Source: Ruminococcus flavefaciens (GTDB lineage Bacteria > Bacillota > Clostridia > Oscillospirales > Ruminococcaceae). From it: DNA of 64,000 nt. The stretch is taken from the NCBI GenBank assembly GCA_023667045.1, contig JAMPAU010000004.1:62001-126000 (forward strand), in the 5' to 3' direction. Below are positions 8,545 through 17,368 of the stretch, in pieces (within the stretch, counting starts at the first letter, position 1; each line of letters begins with the position of its first letter). A model generated the notes under the pieces. That model was not told where the DNA came from, ran no database searches, and saw nothing but the letters and a program-made list of their open reading frames with translations. The translations under genes and the position numbers were made by a program.

Positions 8545-9104
8545 ACGGTCTCAGAATCAGAGACACTGTATACAGTGTGAAGTTTTCGTTTCTTCTTTTC
8601 AATGCACTTATTTTTCTTTTAAGGGAAAATAATATTATTATGAACTTCTATACAGTGTGCATTATTCACGAACTCGGTCATCTGCTTGCTATAGCTGTAA
8701 CCGGCGGTAAGGTAAAGTCTGTTATTTTCAGCGGAACTGGAGTAGTAATTACTCCGGAAAAAAATACACGCCATGAGCTTTTTATAATGCTTGCCGGAGC
8801 AGGTGCAAACCTCATTGTCTTTGCAGTATTGAGTATATGCGGTATAGGCGGAAGTTTCCGTCTGCTGAATCTCGGAACGGCAGTGTATAATCTTCTGCCA
8901 TACAGACAGCTTGACGGCGGTTCAGCTTTGTGTATGCTGACTGACGGCACACCCAACGAAAGAACAATAAATACTTTTCTTACAGTGGCAAAGGTTTTGT
9001 TTTCGGCTGTACTGCTTGCGGTGACAGTTTTATACGGACGTGAATTTCTTCCGCTTTTTCTTATGTCAGCCGTATTATTTGTGTCTGAAAGAGGAATTTC
9101 ATGA
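8541..9104 (+). CDS. M50-family intramembrane metalloprotease (SpoIVFB-like)
   Basis: Site-2 proteases of family M50 cut transmembrane substrates, often to activate sigma factors. The 187-residue protein has the zinc motif HELGH near residue 43 within a membrane helix, and the second conserved segment NLLPYRQLDGG near residue 118, equivalent to the family NPDG/LDGG motif. The length and four to five membrane helices match SpoIVFB-type proteases. The start is TTG 8541, overlapping the previous stop, with no strong ribosome site, so expression likely depends on coupling. The substrate is unknown; a pro-sigma factor is one possibility, but none is encoded nearby. Confidence 0.82.
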   Translation: MNGLRIRDTVYSVKFSFLLFNALIFLLRENNIIMNFYTVCIIHELGHLLAIAVTGGKVKSVIFSGTGVVITPEKNTRHELFIMLAGAGANLIVFAVLSICGIGGSFRLLNLGTAVYNLLPYRQLDGGSALCMLTDGTPNERTINTFLTVAKVLFSAVLLAVTVLYGREFLPLFLMSAVLFVSERGIS

Positions 9105-10237
9105 AAAAAATATTTATAGTATCTTTGCTTATGCTTGCGTGTACGTCGTGCAGTGTGCCGGAAAACCACTCACAGACAGTTGAGCCGACCTCATACGTTC
9201 AGGAGTTTGAACAGCTCCATATTGACGACGAGGGTTATATTCCTGTCAATTATGAAAATCAAGTAGGAATGTGGTTTCCTTATATGCACTTTGAGGAATA
9301 TATGTACGGAAAAAGTGCAGAGGAGTTCCAGAGTGCAGTGCGTGAGAAGTTTGAATCTGCAAAAGCCGAAAATGTCAATACTGTGTATCTTCATGTACAC
9401 CCATGCGGTGACGTATATTATAAATCGGAAATTTTCCCGTCCGGCACGTATCTTGACGGCGAATATGACCCTCTCGGAATAATGCTTGATGAAGCACATA
9501 GTATGGGACTTTCGGTACACGCATGGCTTAACCCTTTACGCTGTCAGACGGTCGGACAGATGAGCGGACTGCCGGAAAACTTTATAGTTAGGCAGTGGGC
9601 AGAAAATCCGGAGTGTCACTTTGCAGAAATCGTAAATGACCGCTGGTATCTCAATCCGGCATACGACGAAACAATAAGCCTTATCTGTTCCGGCGTGGAG
9701 GAAATAGTAAATAACTATGATGTGGATGGCATTCACATTGATGATTATTTCTATCCGACTACTGACACGGGATTTGACAGCACAGCTTTTGCAGAGAGCG
9801 GAAGTGCAGACCTTTATTCATGGCGTATGGAAAACTGCACACGGCTTGTCAGTGCAATATATGATGTAGCAAAAAGTCATAATGTGCCTTTCGGGATAAG
9901 TCCGCAGGGAAATATAAATGCCAACTATGCCACACAGTATGCAGATGTAAGGCTGTGGGGGACTGGCGGTTACTGTGATTATATCGTACCGCAGATATAT
10001 TTTGGCTTTAATAATGAGACGTGTCCTTTTGTGCCAACTCTTGCGGAGTGGGAAGAACTTGTTTCATGTGAAGATGTAAAGCTTGTCATTGGTCTGGGGG
10101 CGTACAAGCTCGGACAGGCGGATATATGGGCAGGAGTTTCCGGCGAAAATGAATGGCTTGATAATCCCGACATAATAAAACAGCAGATTGAGCTTGTGAA
10201 TAACTCATCTGCTGACGGATATGCTTTATATTATTAA
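9101..10237 (+). CDS. GHL10-type glycoside hydrolase-like lipoprotein
   Basis: The 378-residue protein starts with a lipoprotein signal ending CTSCS, so it should be anchored on the outer face of the membrane. The rest is a TIM-barrel of the glycosyl-hydrolase-like 10 type (former DUF187): AVREKFESAKAENVNTVYLH, HAWLNPLRCQ, and DVDGIHIDDYFYP with the acidic pair typical of the active site. It ends ADGYALYY, an acceptable barrel end. Relatives act on carbohydrate, possibly wall polymers, but the substrate is not established. The ATG overlaps the M50 stop (ATGA), making a three-gene coupled operon. Confidence 0.83.
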   Translation: MKKIFIVSLLMLACTSCSVPENHSQTVEPTSYVQEFEQLHIDDEGYIPVNYENQVGMWFPYMHFEEYMYGKSAEEFQSAVREKFESAKAENVNTVYLHVHPCGDVYYKSEIFPSGTYLDGEYDPLGIMLDEAHSMGLSVHAWLNPLRCQTVGQMSGLPENFIVRQWAENPECHFAEIVNDRWYLNPAYDETISLICSGVEEIVNNYDVDGIHIDDYFYPTTDTGFDSTAFAESGSADLYSWRMENCTRLVSAIYDVAKSHNVPFGISPQGNINANYATQYADVRLWGTGGYCDYIVPQIYFGFNNETCPFVPTLAEWEELVSCEDVKLVIGLGAYKLGQADIWAGVSGENEWLDNPDIIKQQIELVNNSSADGYALYY

Positions 10238-10265
10238 AAAAACGTCCGGAGTTTTTCCGGACGTT
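10236..10265 (-). terminator. Terminator between convergent genes
   Basis: A perfect 10-bp stem AACGTCCGGA/TCCGGACGTT has a 5-base loop. On the minus strand it is followed by a T run (A run at 10236-10242), so it best terminates the gene ending at 10278. It may also stop the plus-strand operon. Confidence 0.88.
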
Positions 10266-10277
10266 CTGAAAAAAATT

Positions 10278-11483
10278 TTACGTGAGCAGGTCAAGTGAGA
10301 GTACTCTGGAATCAACATCATAATAGTCGCCGAGTTCTGCAACATAGAAACGGAAACAAACCTTTCCGTTGAAAGTCATTATATCACCTTCTTCTGATAC
10401 GCCGAGTTCAGCAAGCTGACTGTCGGTGAGTTCGTTAAGGTATATGGTATGACTTTTTTCAACGCTAAATTGTTTCATTTCTTTTTCTGAAAGTTCGCTG
10501 AAATAGATATTTCCTACTGTGTCTTCATGGTCTGCCAGAAGTTCAGCGTCGGGACTGAGTACATAATATCTTTCGCCATCTCTGCCGATACCAAAATATG
10601 CGAGCTTTTCCTCATCAAGTTCATCAAGGGGTAGCGAGTCAACGTCGTGGGCGGTTTTTCCGATAGCGAATTTATCTTCTGTGTCAATATCAGTCATGGA
10701 AATATTAAGCTTTGAATCAAATGTATAGCCAAAACTTTCAAGTTCCTCATCTGTAACTGTGAATGCAATTTTATCTGAAATCTTGTTAAGTTCTTCTGTA
10801 ATATCTGCACGTGACTGTGTTTCCCACTGTAAATCTATATTTTCAGCTATAGGTCTTTCAATGTAAACAGCACGCTCCATATTTTTGAGGGTAAAGGTAA
10901 CAAGCGGTTTTTCTTCATTGAAATAAAATTCGTCGGCGTAATTCGGCTCAACATAAACGGTAGTACTGCCGTTTGAGCTGTCTTCTGTATTTACAACGGA
11001 ATAGCGGTACTTTCCGGACGGTGATATTCCCGATTCAATTACAGTTTCCTTTGCCGTTGCCATGAAGAATGAAGTAAACAGGAAATATCCGAGCGAGCCG
11101 AATATATAAAGCAGAATGGTTATAGTACCTAAAGCTGTTTTAGAACCCTCTCCGGCACCGGAAAAAAGCAGTATTGATACGCCTGTAATCATAATAGGAA
11201 GTATAAGCCCCCACTCGCCGAAATACAATATGACTACCGGTAGCATTGCCGGAAGTATTATAAAGCTTACAATGCGTGTCAGAATCTGTTTTCGGGTATA
11301 AAGCATAGCGACGAGTGCTATAATTGAAACGCCTGTAGTCAGCAGGCACAGCGATACACGTGATGTTATATGTATATCGTAGAAAATAGAGAAATAGCAG
11401 AGACGGCATACAAAGTAAGCATAGACTACACTTAAAAGAGCCGTTATTCTTTTTGTCCATACATTTGATAAGATATTTTTCAT
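10278..11483 (-). CDS. Membrane protein with large C-terminal domain, unknown function
   Basis: The 401-residue protein has about five or six membrane helices in its first 150 residues, ending in a segment that leads to an acidic soluble domain of about 250 residues. I do not recognise the family. The C-terminal third shows loosely repeated units of the form L-x-EL-x(4)-L-x(3)-G followed by a short strand (near LPLDELDEEKLAYFGIG, FSELSEKEMKQF and LNELTDSQLAELGV). ATG 11483 has GGAGG 5-6 bp upstream. It carries its own promoter and terminator and stands alone. Confidence 0.75.
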   Translation of the reverse strand: MKNILSNVWTKRITALLSVVYAYFVCRLCYFSIFYDIHITSRVSLCLLTTGVSIIALVAMLYTRKQILTRIVSFIILPAMLPVVILYFGEWGLILPIMITGVSILLFSGAGEGSKTALGTITILLYIFGSLGYFLFTSFFMATAKETVIESGISPSGKYRYSVVNTEDSSNGSTTVYVEPNYADEFYFNEEKPLVTFTLKNMERAVYIERPIAENIDLQWETQSRADITEELNKISDKIAFTVTDEELESFGYTFDSKLNISMTDIDTEDKFAIGKTAHDVDSLPLDELDEEKLAYFGIGRDGERYYVLSPDAELLADHEDTVGNIYFSELSEKEMKQFSVEKSHTIYLNELTDSQLAELGVSEEGDIMTFNGKVCFRFYVAELGDYYDVDSRVLSLDLLT

Positions 11484-11534
11484 TGAAGCCTCCAAAATAG
11501 ATAATATTCAGAAACCATTCGGGTCACTCAGTAT

Positions 11535-11563
11535 ATTATATCATTTTTTTTGCAGAGTTACAA
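11535..11563 (-). promoter_or_regulatory. Promoter for the unknown membrane protein
   Basis: Minus strand: TTGTAA, 17 bp, TATAAT with extended -10 TG. It is divergent from the VanZ promoter 50 bp away. Confidence 0.65.
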
Positions 11564-11612
11564 GATATTTTTCTTAATTCAGCAAAAAAAATAATTTTTT
11601 TTACGTATCTTC

Positions 11613-11641
11613 TTTACAAACGATATAAAAGAATGTATAAT
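11613..11641 (+). promoter_or_regulatory. Promoter for the VanZ-like gene
   Basis: TTTACA, 17 bp, TATAAT, 34 bp upstream of the chosen ATG. Confidence 0.65.
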
Positions 11642-11675
11642 AGTGAATATAAAAATAAAAAGAAAGCGTGAAAAT

Positions 11676-12158
11676 ATGAAAAAATACATACTTATATTTC
11701 TTACTGTTGTGATGATGGTTATAATATTCTTTTTTTCTATGGAAAATTCGCATGAATCATCGCACAGGAGTGCGGGATTAACCGAATTTATACTGAAACA
11801 TTTTATCCGTGACTATCAGGATATGTCTGATTCTGAAAAGATTCATTTTTTCAAGAGAGCAGAGCATATTATCCGGAAACTTGCACATTTTTCTGTTTAT
11901 ACAGTGCTTGGTTTTTTCGCCTCGTCCGCAATAGGCAGACGTAAGCTTTTCAGTGCCGGAACTCTGATAACAATCGGAATCGGATTTCTGTATGCCTGTT
12001 CAGATGAACTGCACCAGTATTTTGTGCCGGAGCGTTCATGCAGGTTTACAGACGTTCTTATAGATACCAGCGGAGTGATTGCCGGAATAATCATCTCAAT
12101 GGCAGTATTCCGCATTTATGACTGGTTTAAACAAAAATTTTCAGATTCTCCCCTCTGA
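11676..12158 (+). CDS. VanZ-like family membrane protein
   Basis: The 160-residue protein has four membrane helices and the VanZ signature residues: KLAHFSVYTVLGF near residue 68 and CSDELHQYFVPERS followed by DVLIDTSGVIAG. VanZ gives low-level teicoplanin resistance in enterococci by an unresolved mechanism; most family members have no known function. ATG 11676 gives the conventional N-terminus MKKYILIF; an in-frame GTG 11 codons upstream would add a basic tail. The stop codon lies inside the terminator stem that ends the transcript. Confidence 0.85.
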   Translation: MKKYILIFLTVVMMVIIFFFSMENSHESSHRSAGLTEFILKHFIRDYQDMSDSEKIHFFKRAEHIIRKLAHFSVYTVLGFFASSAIGRRKLFSAGTLITIGIGFLYACSDELHQYFVPERSCRFTDVLIDTSGVIAGIIISMAVFRIYDWFKQKFSDSPL

Positions 12159-12177
12159 TAGCAGAGGGGAATTTTTT
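12149..12177 (+). terminator. Terminator after the VanZ-like gene
   Basis: A 9-bp stem TCCCCTCTG/CAGAGGGGA with loop ATAG is followed by ATTTTTT. It overlaps the VanZ stop codon and touches the end of the convergent pbp2 gene. Confidence 0.88.
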
Positions 12178-14378
12178 CAGCGTGAAGTAACTGTCGTTAC
12201 TGTCTGGGAAGAAGTTGTTGTGGTATATGAAGATGATGTCCAGCTTGACGAAGAACCAGTTCCAGTACTTGTAGCCGTACCTGTGCCGATAGTAGTTGTG
12301 CCTGTGGCTGTACCAGTAGTGGTAGTGGTAGTTTCTGGTAACTCGCCGTTTTCGTCGGGAAGTACGGCAGAGGGTTCTACTCCGTTAAGACCGTAACATT
12401 TCTGATATTCAAGAATTATATCACGAATCATATACTTTGAGTATTCACCGCCCTCAATAACACCTGCAAAAGCAATTTCGGGGTCGTCAGCCGGAGCGAA
12501 TCCTATAAAGAATGAGTTCTGCTTGCTGAGGTCGTTCTGGTCGGTCTGCGGAGTACCTGTCTTTATGGCAACGTCAAAGCCGAGATTAGAAAGAGAGTAT
12601 CTGTATACCGGAACGTTATGAGATGCGTCAATCATGCCGTTAATAATGGGGTCATAGAGGTAGTCGTTTGAGAGCTCGATTTTTTCGGCTACAGTCGGCT
12701 GTGTCTGATATATAAGCTCGTCCGTGCCGTACTTGTACAGACTGTCAACGAGATACGGCTTGTAACGCACACCTCTGTTAGCTATTGTGTTTGCCACGAC
12801 TGCCATTTGTAAAGGTGTCATGCCACAGTCATAGTTTCCTATACCTGCCTGAATTACAAATCCGACGTACCAAGGCTGACCACGTTCAGCGAAAGTTTCC
12901 GGATTGCAGAGGTAGCCGGCAGAATCGCCTGTTTCTATTCCGGTATGAGAGCCAAGACCGTAAAGCTGTGAGTACTTTGTGATGTTGTCTATACCAAGAC
13001 GGCTTGAAAGTTCATAAAAGTAGCAGTTGCATGATACCTGTATGGCACGTCTTGTGGAAAGATAGCCGTGTGTTCCGGTACATGAAAAGGTAGAGCCGTG
13101 AAAGTTATACCAGTGACCGCAGTAAAGTGAAGTTCCAGCGTCTACAATGCCCTCATTAAGTCCGGCGGTAGCTGTAACCGTCTTGAAAGTAGAACCCGGA
13201 CGGTATAAACCATACGTACAGCGGTTTAGAAGAGGGGAGTCTTCATCATTTAGGAGGTCTTCATAGTTTACGGCATAGTCTTTCAGGTTGTAGGTGGGAG
13301 CGGTAGCCATGCCCTTTACAGCACCTGTCTTTGCGTCAAGTACAACTATTGCACCTTTGTGTACGTTGGTGAGATGCCAGTTGGTGTTTATGCTCTGGAA
13401 ATTATCAAGAAAATTGTCAAGTATGCCTTGAAGTTTAAGCTGATAAGCACCGTCAACTGTAAGTTTCACGGTACTGCCGGAATTTGTCTCGCTTATGGTT
13501 TTCACTGACGAGACAGCACCGTCTTTTACTGATATTTCCTCAATGCCGTTCTGACCTCTCAGTTCAGTTTCCATAGCACTTTCTATACCGCTTTTTCCGA
13601 GAGTGTCGTTGAGCTTATAGCCTTTTGCACGGAGTTCGTCGTATTCTTCTGCATATATAGGACCTACTGTACCTATTTCATGCGGTAAAATATCTCCTCT
13701 TTCGATACGTCTTTCCGAAATGTCAACTGCTTCAATGCCGTGATAAAGGTTTCCGAGTTCTTTCATTTCCGTGACTGTCTGTGGGGTGACATCTTCGGCA
13801 AGCACAAGGTCGTTGCTATAGGAAAATTCCTTGTCAATCATATCATAACGCATACCGGCTATGATACGCTTTTCCCTTGCTGTGTAGCTGTCGGAAATTT
13901 CATAGTCTGAAATAAGCTTGTCAATGCAGTTTTCGGCTGAGGCATAGACGTTGAGGTGTAGCTTTTCACGCACTTCCGAAACGTCTTCCTCTGTAAACTC
14001 ATACGGTTCTGTCATTGTTATCGGTAGACTTTCCTTGAATTTATAGCTGTGTCCGAGCAGAGCCATATAGACATTTATGAGAACTTCATTTCCCTCTGAC
14101 AAGTTTTCCGGAAAAAAAGCCTTTTGCAGAACTATATCACAGTGTTTGTCATTAGTGACAAGCAGATTGCCGTTAAAGTCCACGATTTCGCCACGTGTTG
14201 CCTTTACTTCTTTCTGATATACAAGAGTGTCGTCGCTTTCTTGAGTTTCCTCGATAGTATCACCGCCGACTACCTGTAATTTCATAAGTCGCATTGAACT
14301 CCATACAACCGCAAGAACAACCAACGCCACTATTAAAACAGATTTTATTGTTTCTGATAATGTTTTTATACAAATCAC
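12177..14378 (-). CDS. mrdA: Penicillin-binding protein 2 (elongation transpeptidase)
   Basis: PBP2 is the class B transpeptidase of the rod complex, cross-linking side-wall peptidoglycan with RodA, MreB, MreC and MreD. The 733-residue protein has one N-terminal membrane helix (about 11-28), the dimerisation/pedestal region, and a transpeptidase domain with S396-x-x-K399 (RPGSTFKT), S449-C-N451 and K606-T-G. The last ~50 residues are almost pure Thr, Ser and Gly, an unusual outer tail. The assigned GTG 14378 overlaps its own AAAGGAG site; codon 4 (ATA) is better spaced, so the true start is uncertain. It is the last gene of mreB-mreC-mreD-pbp2. Confidence 0.94.
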   Translation of the reverse strand: MICIKTLSETIKSVLIVALVVLAVVWSSMRLMKLQVVGGDTIEETQESDDTLVYQKEVKATRGEIVDFNGNLLVTNDKHCDIVLQKAFFPENLSEGNEVLINVYMALLGHSYKFKESLPITMTEPYEFTEEDVSEVREKLHLNVYASAENCIDKLISDYEISDSYTAREKRIIAGMRYDMIDKEFSYSNDLVLAEDVTPQTVTEMKELGNLYHGIEAVDISERRIERGDILPHEIGTVGPIYAEEYDELRAKGYKLNDTLGKSGIESAMETELRGQNGIEEISVKDGAVSSVKTISETNSGSTVKLTVDGAYQLKLQGILDNFLDNFQSINTNWHLTNVHKGAIVVLDAKTGAVKGMATAPTYNLKDYAVNYEDLLNDEDSPLLNRCTYGLYRPGSTFKTVTATAGLNEGIVDAGTSLYCGHWYNFHGSTFSCTGTHGYLSTRRAIQVSCNCYFYELSSRLGIDNITKYSQLYGLGSHTGIETGDSAGYLCNPETFAERGQPWYVGFVIQAGIGNYDCGMTPLQMAVVANTIANRGVRYKPYLVDSLYKYGTDELIYQTQPTVAEKIELSNDYLYDPIINGMIDASHNVPVYRYSLSNLGFDVAIKTGTPQTDQNDLSKQNSFFIGFAPADDPEIAFAGVIEGGEYSKYMIRDIILEYQKCYGLNGVEPSAVLPDENGELPETTTTTTGTATGTTTIGTGTATSTGTGSSSSWTSSSYTTTTSSQTVTTVTSR

Positions 14379-14412
14379 TCCTTTCAGAGAAACAACAGTA
14401 CTGCTGGATTTT

Positions 14413-14979
14413 TTAATGCTGTTCGCCGGATTTTATAGTTTCCTCAATAGTGAGGTGAGTTTTCGGCATAAGAAAATGATTTATTATCTTCAACAGCAGA
14501 CACATGAAAACAGAAGATATTACCGTATACGCCCATATTTTGAGTGTATAGTCTGTGAATATCATTTCGTGGTTTTCATAGTTCCATATTTCATAGTAGA
14601 ATTTATAGTCAAGCAGACACTGTATGTATGAAAAAACAGCAGAAATAAATATAAAGCTTACGAATTTATCTCTTAGGTAGTATTCAAATATCAGTGAAGT
14701 TATTATGCAGAAAACAGTCAGCAGTATGGCATTATAGCCGAAAAGTTTTTCACAGCTTACGTCAGTCAGAAAACCGCATACTGCACCGGTCACGGCAGAA
14801 GCAAGGATATTATTGTTGACAGCGATATACAGGGCAGTCGGAACAAGTATCATAGGTTTAAGCCATGTGCCAGAGGTCATGAATATGAACCCGAAATATA
14901 TTATTACATAATATATCAGCCACCTTACAGTTGTTTTTATATAAAGGAGACGTTTTTCACGTGTGGCTTTAATCCTCAT
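14413..14979 (-). CDS. mreD: Rod shape-determining protein MreD
   Basis: MreD is an integral membrane partner of MreC in the elongation complex. The 188-residue protein has a basic N-terminus and about five membrane helices, matching the family's size and topology, with a cytoplasmic C-terminus. Sequence conservation in MreD is low, so the call rests partly on its place between mreC and pbp2. ATG 14979 is preferred because a GGGGG tract lies 7 bp upstream; the ATG two codons earlier abuts it. It overlaps the end of mreC by 11 bp. Confidence 0.88.
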   Translation of the reverse strand: MRIKATREKRLLYIKTTVRWLIYYVIIYFGFIFMTSGTWLKPMILVPTALYIAVNNNILASAVTGAVCGFLTDVSCEKLFGYNAILLTVFCIITSLIFEYYLRDKFVSFIFISAVFSYIQCLLDYKFYYEIWNYENHEMIFTDYTLKIWAYTVISSVFMCLLLKIINHFLMPKTHLTIEETIKSGEQH

Positions 14980-15832
14980 CAGCATTCCCCCTTTTGCCTG
15001 TGAAATTAGTGATTACAAAGACCGATTCAAGCTTTGTCACGTCAACGCACGGCTCTACTTCTGCACAGGCTGAAAGACCGTTTGAATCCATATCCACGCT
15101 TTTAACCTTGCCGACTGAATAGCCTTTAGGGAAAAGTCCGCTCGAACCGTCGGTTATGAGCAGGTCGTTTTTCTTTAGGGTGTTGTCGGTACGCAGATGT
15201 ATTAGGCGTGTCATGCCGTCTGACGCTAACTTTACTGAACCCTCAATTATGCCGGAATCTTCATCGCATGATTTGGATTTTACAGCTATAGAAAGGTCGG
15301 GTGAAAGGATAGTCCGCACGGTAGTGACGTGTTCAGAGACTTCTATAGTTATTCCTACAATTCCCTCAGCGGTTGCCACCGGACAGTACGGTTCAATACC
15401 GTCTGCTGAACCGACGTTTATTGTGAACGATTTAAAGGGGTCATTTGTTACATAGCTAAGAATTTTGCAGAACCTTGATGTTGTCAAATCGGGGTGGGCT
15501 TGTTTTATTCCTATCAGCATACGGAGTTCTTCGCATTCAATTTTAAGTGATTCGTAATCTGTAAGCTGTTCCTGTAGTTTCATGATTTCTTCTTTCAGTG
15601 ACTGGTTTTCATCATATATTTCTTCAGCACGTTCAAGCTTATCCATAGAGCCTTCTATCTTCATGCTTATGCTGTTGGAAATACTCCTGAAAGGTTTTGA
15701 GACTGTATTTATTATTGACTTTCCGGAAACAGAATATCCGCCCTTTGTTACAGAGTAGACCATTACTCCCACAAGAAAGGCAATGAATGCAAGCAGAACT
15801 TTAAACCGCTTGCTTTTGAAAAATTCACGCAT
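14969..15832 (-). CDS. mreC: Rod shape-determining protein MreC
   Basis: MreC links the cytoplasmic MreB filaments to outer wall synthases. The 287-residue protein has one membrane helix near residues 12-28, a coiled coil at roughly 60-105, and the double beta-barrel outer domain with conserved features such as DPFKSFTINVGSADGI, GIVGITIEVSEHVTTVRTIL and LITDGSSGLFPKGYSVGKV. ATG 15832 follows GAGGAGGG. It lies 11 bp after mreB. Confidence 0.94.
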   Translation of the reverse strand: MREFFKSKRFKVLLAFIAFLVGVMVYSVTKGGYSVSGKSIINTVSKPFRSISNSISMKIEGSMDKLERAEEIYDENQSLKEEIMKLQEQLTDYESLKIECEELRMLIGIKQAHPDLTTSRFCKILSYVTNDPFKSFTINVGSADGIEPYCPVATAEGIVGITIEVSEHVTTVRTILSPDLSIAVKSKSCDEDSGIIEGSVKLASDGMTRLIHLRTDNTLKKNDLLITDGSSGLFPKGYSVGKVKSVDMDSNGLSACAEVEPCVDVTKLESVFVITNFTGKRGNADED

Positions 15833-15843
15833 AAACGCCCTCC

Positions 15844-16866
15844 TCAGTAATACCGGATATTTTCGGTGAGAGCGTCCTGATAGTCGTTGATATTTTCGAG
15901 GATTTTTCCCGTACCCTCTGCGACACAGTCAAGGGGATATTCGGCGATATATACAGGTATGCCGGTTTCACGGTTTATAAGGCGGTCTATGCCTCTCAGC
16001 AAGGCACTTCCTCCGGATAGGGTTATGCCGTTTTCGATTATATCAGCGGAAAGCTCCGGCGGTGTTTCTTCGAGGGTAGATTTTATAGCGTCAACAACTC
16101 TTGACAGCGGTTCAACGAGAGCGTCACGGATTTCTGCCGAGTTCACGACTATGTTTTCCGGCAGACCGTTCAGTAGATTTCTGCCTTTTATTTCCATTGA
16201 GGCTTCCTTTTCATTCGGAAATGCCGAACCTATTTCGAGTTTCATATTTTCGGCGGTAGGTTCGCCGATAAGCAGATTGTATTTTTTCTTGATGTAATTT
16301 ATAATGGCGTTGTCAAATTCATCTCCGGCACATCTTATTGAGCGTGATGCAACTATACCGCCCATAGATATTACAGCGACCTCACTTGTACCTCCGCCTA
16401 TGTCAACAATCATACTGCCGGATGGAGAGTTAGTCGGCAGTCCTGCCCCGATAGCCGCCGCCATAGGTTCTTCTATTATAAGTACATTGTTTTTATTTGC
16501 ACCTGCTTTTTTGCAGACCTCACGCACGGCACGCCTTTCAACAGCTGTCACGCCCGACGGCACGCATATTATGACGTTTGCCTTTGTGAAAATAGTTCCC
16601 TTTAGAGCTTTTTTTATAAACTCCTGCAACATTGTTGTAGCTATATCAAAGTCAGCTATAACGCCGTCTTTCAGAGGTCTTACGGCAACTATCGAGCCGG
16701 GAGTTCTTCCTATTATTTCCTTAGCTTCTTTTCCGACATAACGGCACTTGTCTGTACGGGTATTAACGGCAACAACAGACGGCTCTCTTATTATTATCCC
16801 TTTTCCTCTCAGATAGACAAGCGTATTTGCAGTCCCTAAATCTATACCAATATCCTTTGTAAACAT
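15844..16866 (-). CDS. mreB: Rod shape-determining actin homologue MreB
   Basis: MreB forms membrane-bound filaments that orient side-wall synthesis. The 340-residue protein has the actin-fold ATP motifs: [19 protein letters not shown] (phosphate 1), [14 protein letters not shown] (phosphate 2) and [15 protein letters not shown] (adenosine). Length and motifs are standard; Mbl-type paralogues look similar, but linkage with mreC, mreD and pbp2 supports MreB. AAGGAG precedes the ATG and the promoter at 16928-16956 starts the four-gene operon. Confidence 0.96.
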   Translation of the reverse strand: MFTKDIGIDLGTANTLVYLRGKGIIIREPSVVAVNTRTDKCRYVGKEAKEIIGRTPGSIVAVRPLKDGVIADFDIATTMLQEFIKKALKGTIFTKANVIICVPSGVTAVERRAVREVCKKAGANKNNVLIIEEPMAAAIGAGLPTNSPSGSMIVDIGGGTSEVAVISMGGIVASRSIRCAGDEFDNAIINYIKKKYNLLIGEPTAENMKLEIGSAFPNEKEASMEIKGRNLLNGLPENIVVNSAEIRDALVEPLSRVVDAIKSTLEETPPELSADIIENGITLSGGSALLRGIDRLINRETGIPVYIAEYPLDCVAEGTGKILENINDYQDALTENIRYY

Positions 16867-16927
16867 TCTGCACTCCTTAACTTCTGTATATTCAGCTTTT
16901 TATATTTTTTTAATTCACAACAATATT

Positions 16928-16956
16928 ATTATATCACCAAAACCGGATACAGACAA
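16928..16956 (-). promoter_or_regulatory. Promoter for mreB-mreC-mreD-pbp2
   Basis: Minus strand: TTGTCT, 17 bp, TATAAT with extended -10 TG, leaving a leader of about 55 bases before the mreB ATG. Confidence 0.72.
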
Positions 16957-17014
16957 TAAGTTTAAAGCAGAAATCCGGATTTACAGAAAATTTGTAAAAA
17001 CATGAAAACAAAAT

Positions 17015-17067
17015 AAACCGAATGAACAGAAAAACTGTAAAATTTTCTGAAAAAATCCGGTTTTTAG
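17015..17067. terminator. Possible terminator hairpin between DUF4321 gene and mreB
   Basis: Nested arms AAACCG/CGGTTT and CAGAAAA/TTTTCTG form an imperfect hairpin just past the DUF4321 stop codon. T-rich tracts lie on both sides, so it could act on the minus strand to separate that operon from mreB. Confidence 0.4.
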
Positions 17068-17073
17068 TATATA

Positions 17074-17340
17074 TTACGGAATAAGTTTCGGAGCGGTCTT
17101 GTAGTATACAAAGAGTGCCACAAGAACCATAAGCAATTGTGCAATGCTTATACTGAAACTGAATCCGATTGTTATAGTAATTATTGTAAAGTCAATAAGC
17201 GGTTTGTCGGCAGGAAATGTAAAACCGCCCGAATATGCGAGCCAGTTCATTGATTCGCTCATTGACGCTCTGTCGGCAATAAGAGAGCCTACTACTATGC
17301 CTCCTATTATCAGCAGTATAAGATATAAGACTTTTTTCAT
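17074..17340 (-). CDS. DUF4321-family small membrane protein
   Basis: The 88-residue protein has two membrane helices. The first carries IIGGIVVGSLIAD near the N-terminus; the second half has IDFTIITITIGFSFSISIAQ, matching what I recall of DUF4321, a small Clostridia family often encoded near mreB. Function is unknown. ATG 17340 lies 28 bp after dut, so it is probably the last gene of the zapA-U32-dockerin-dut operon. Confidence 0.72.
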   Translation of the reverse strand: MKKVLYLILLIIGGIVVGSLIADRASMSESMNWLAYSGGFTFPADKPLIDFTIITITIGFSFSISIAQLLMVLVALFVYYKTAPKLIP

Positions 17341-17368
17341 TGTATTCTCCAGTCTGCCTGAAGGCGTT

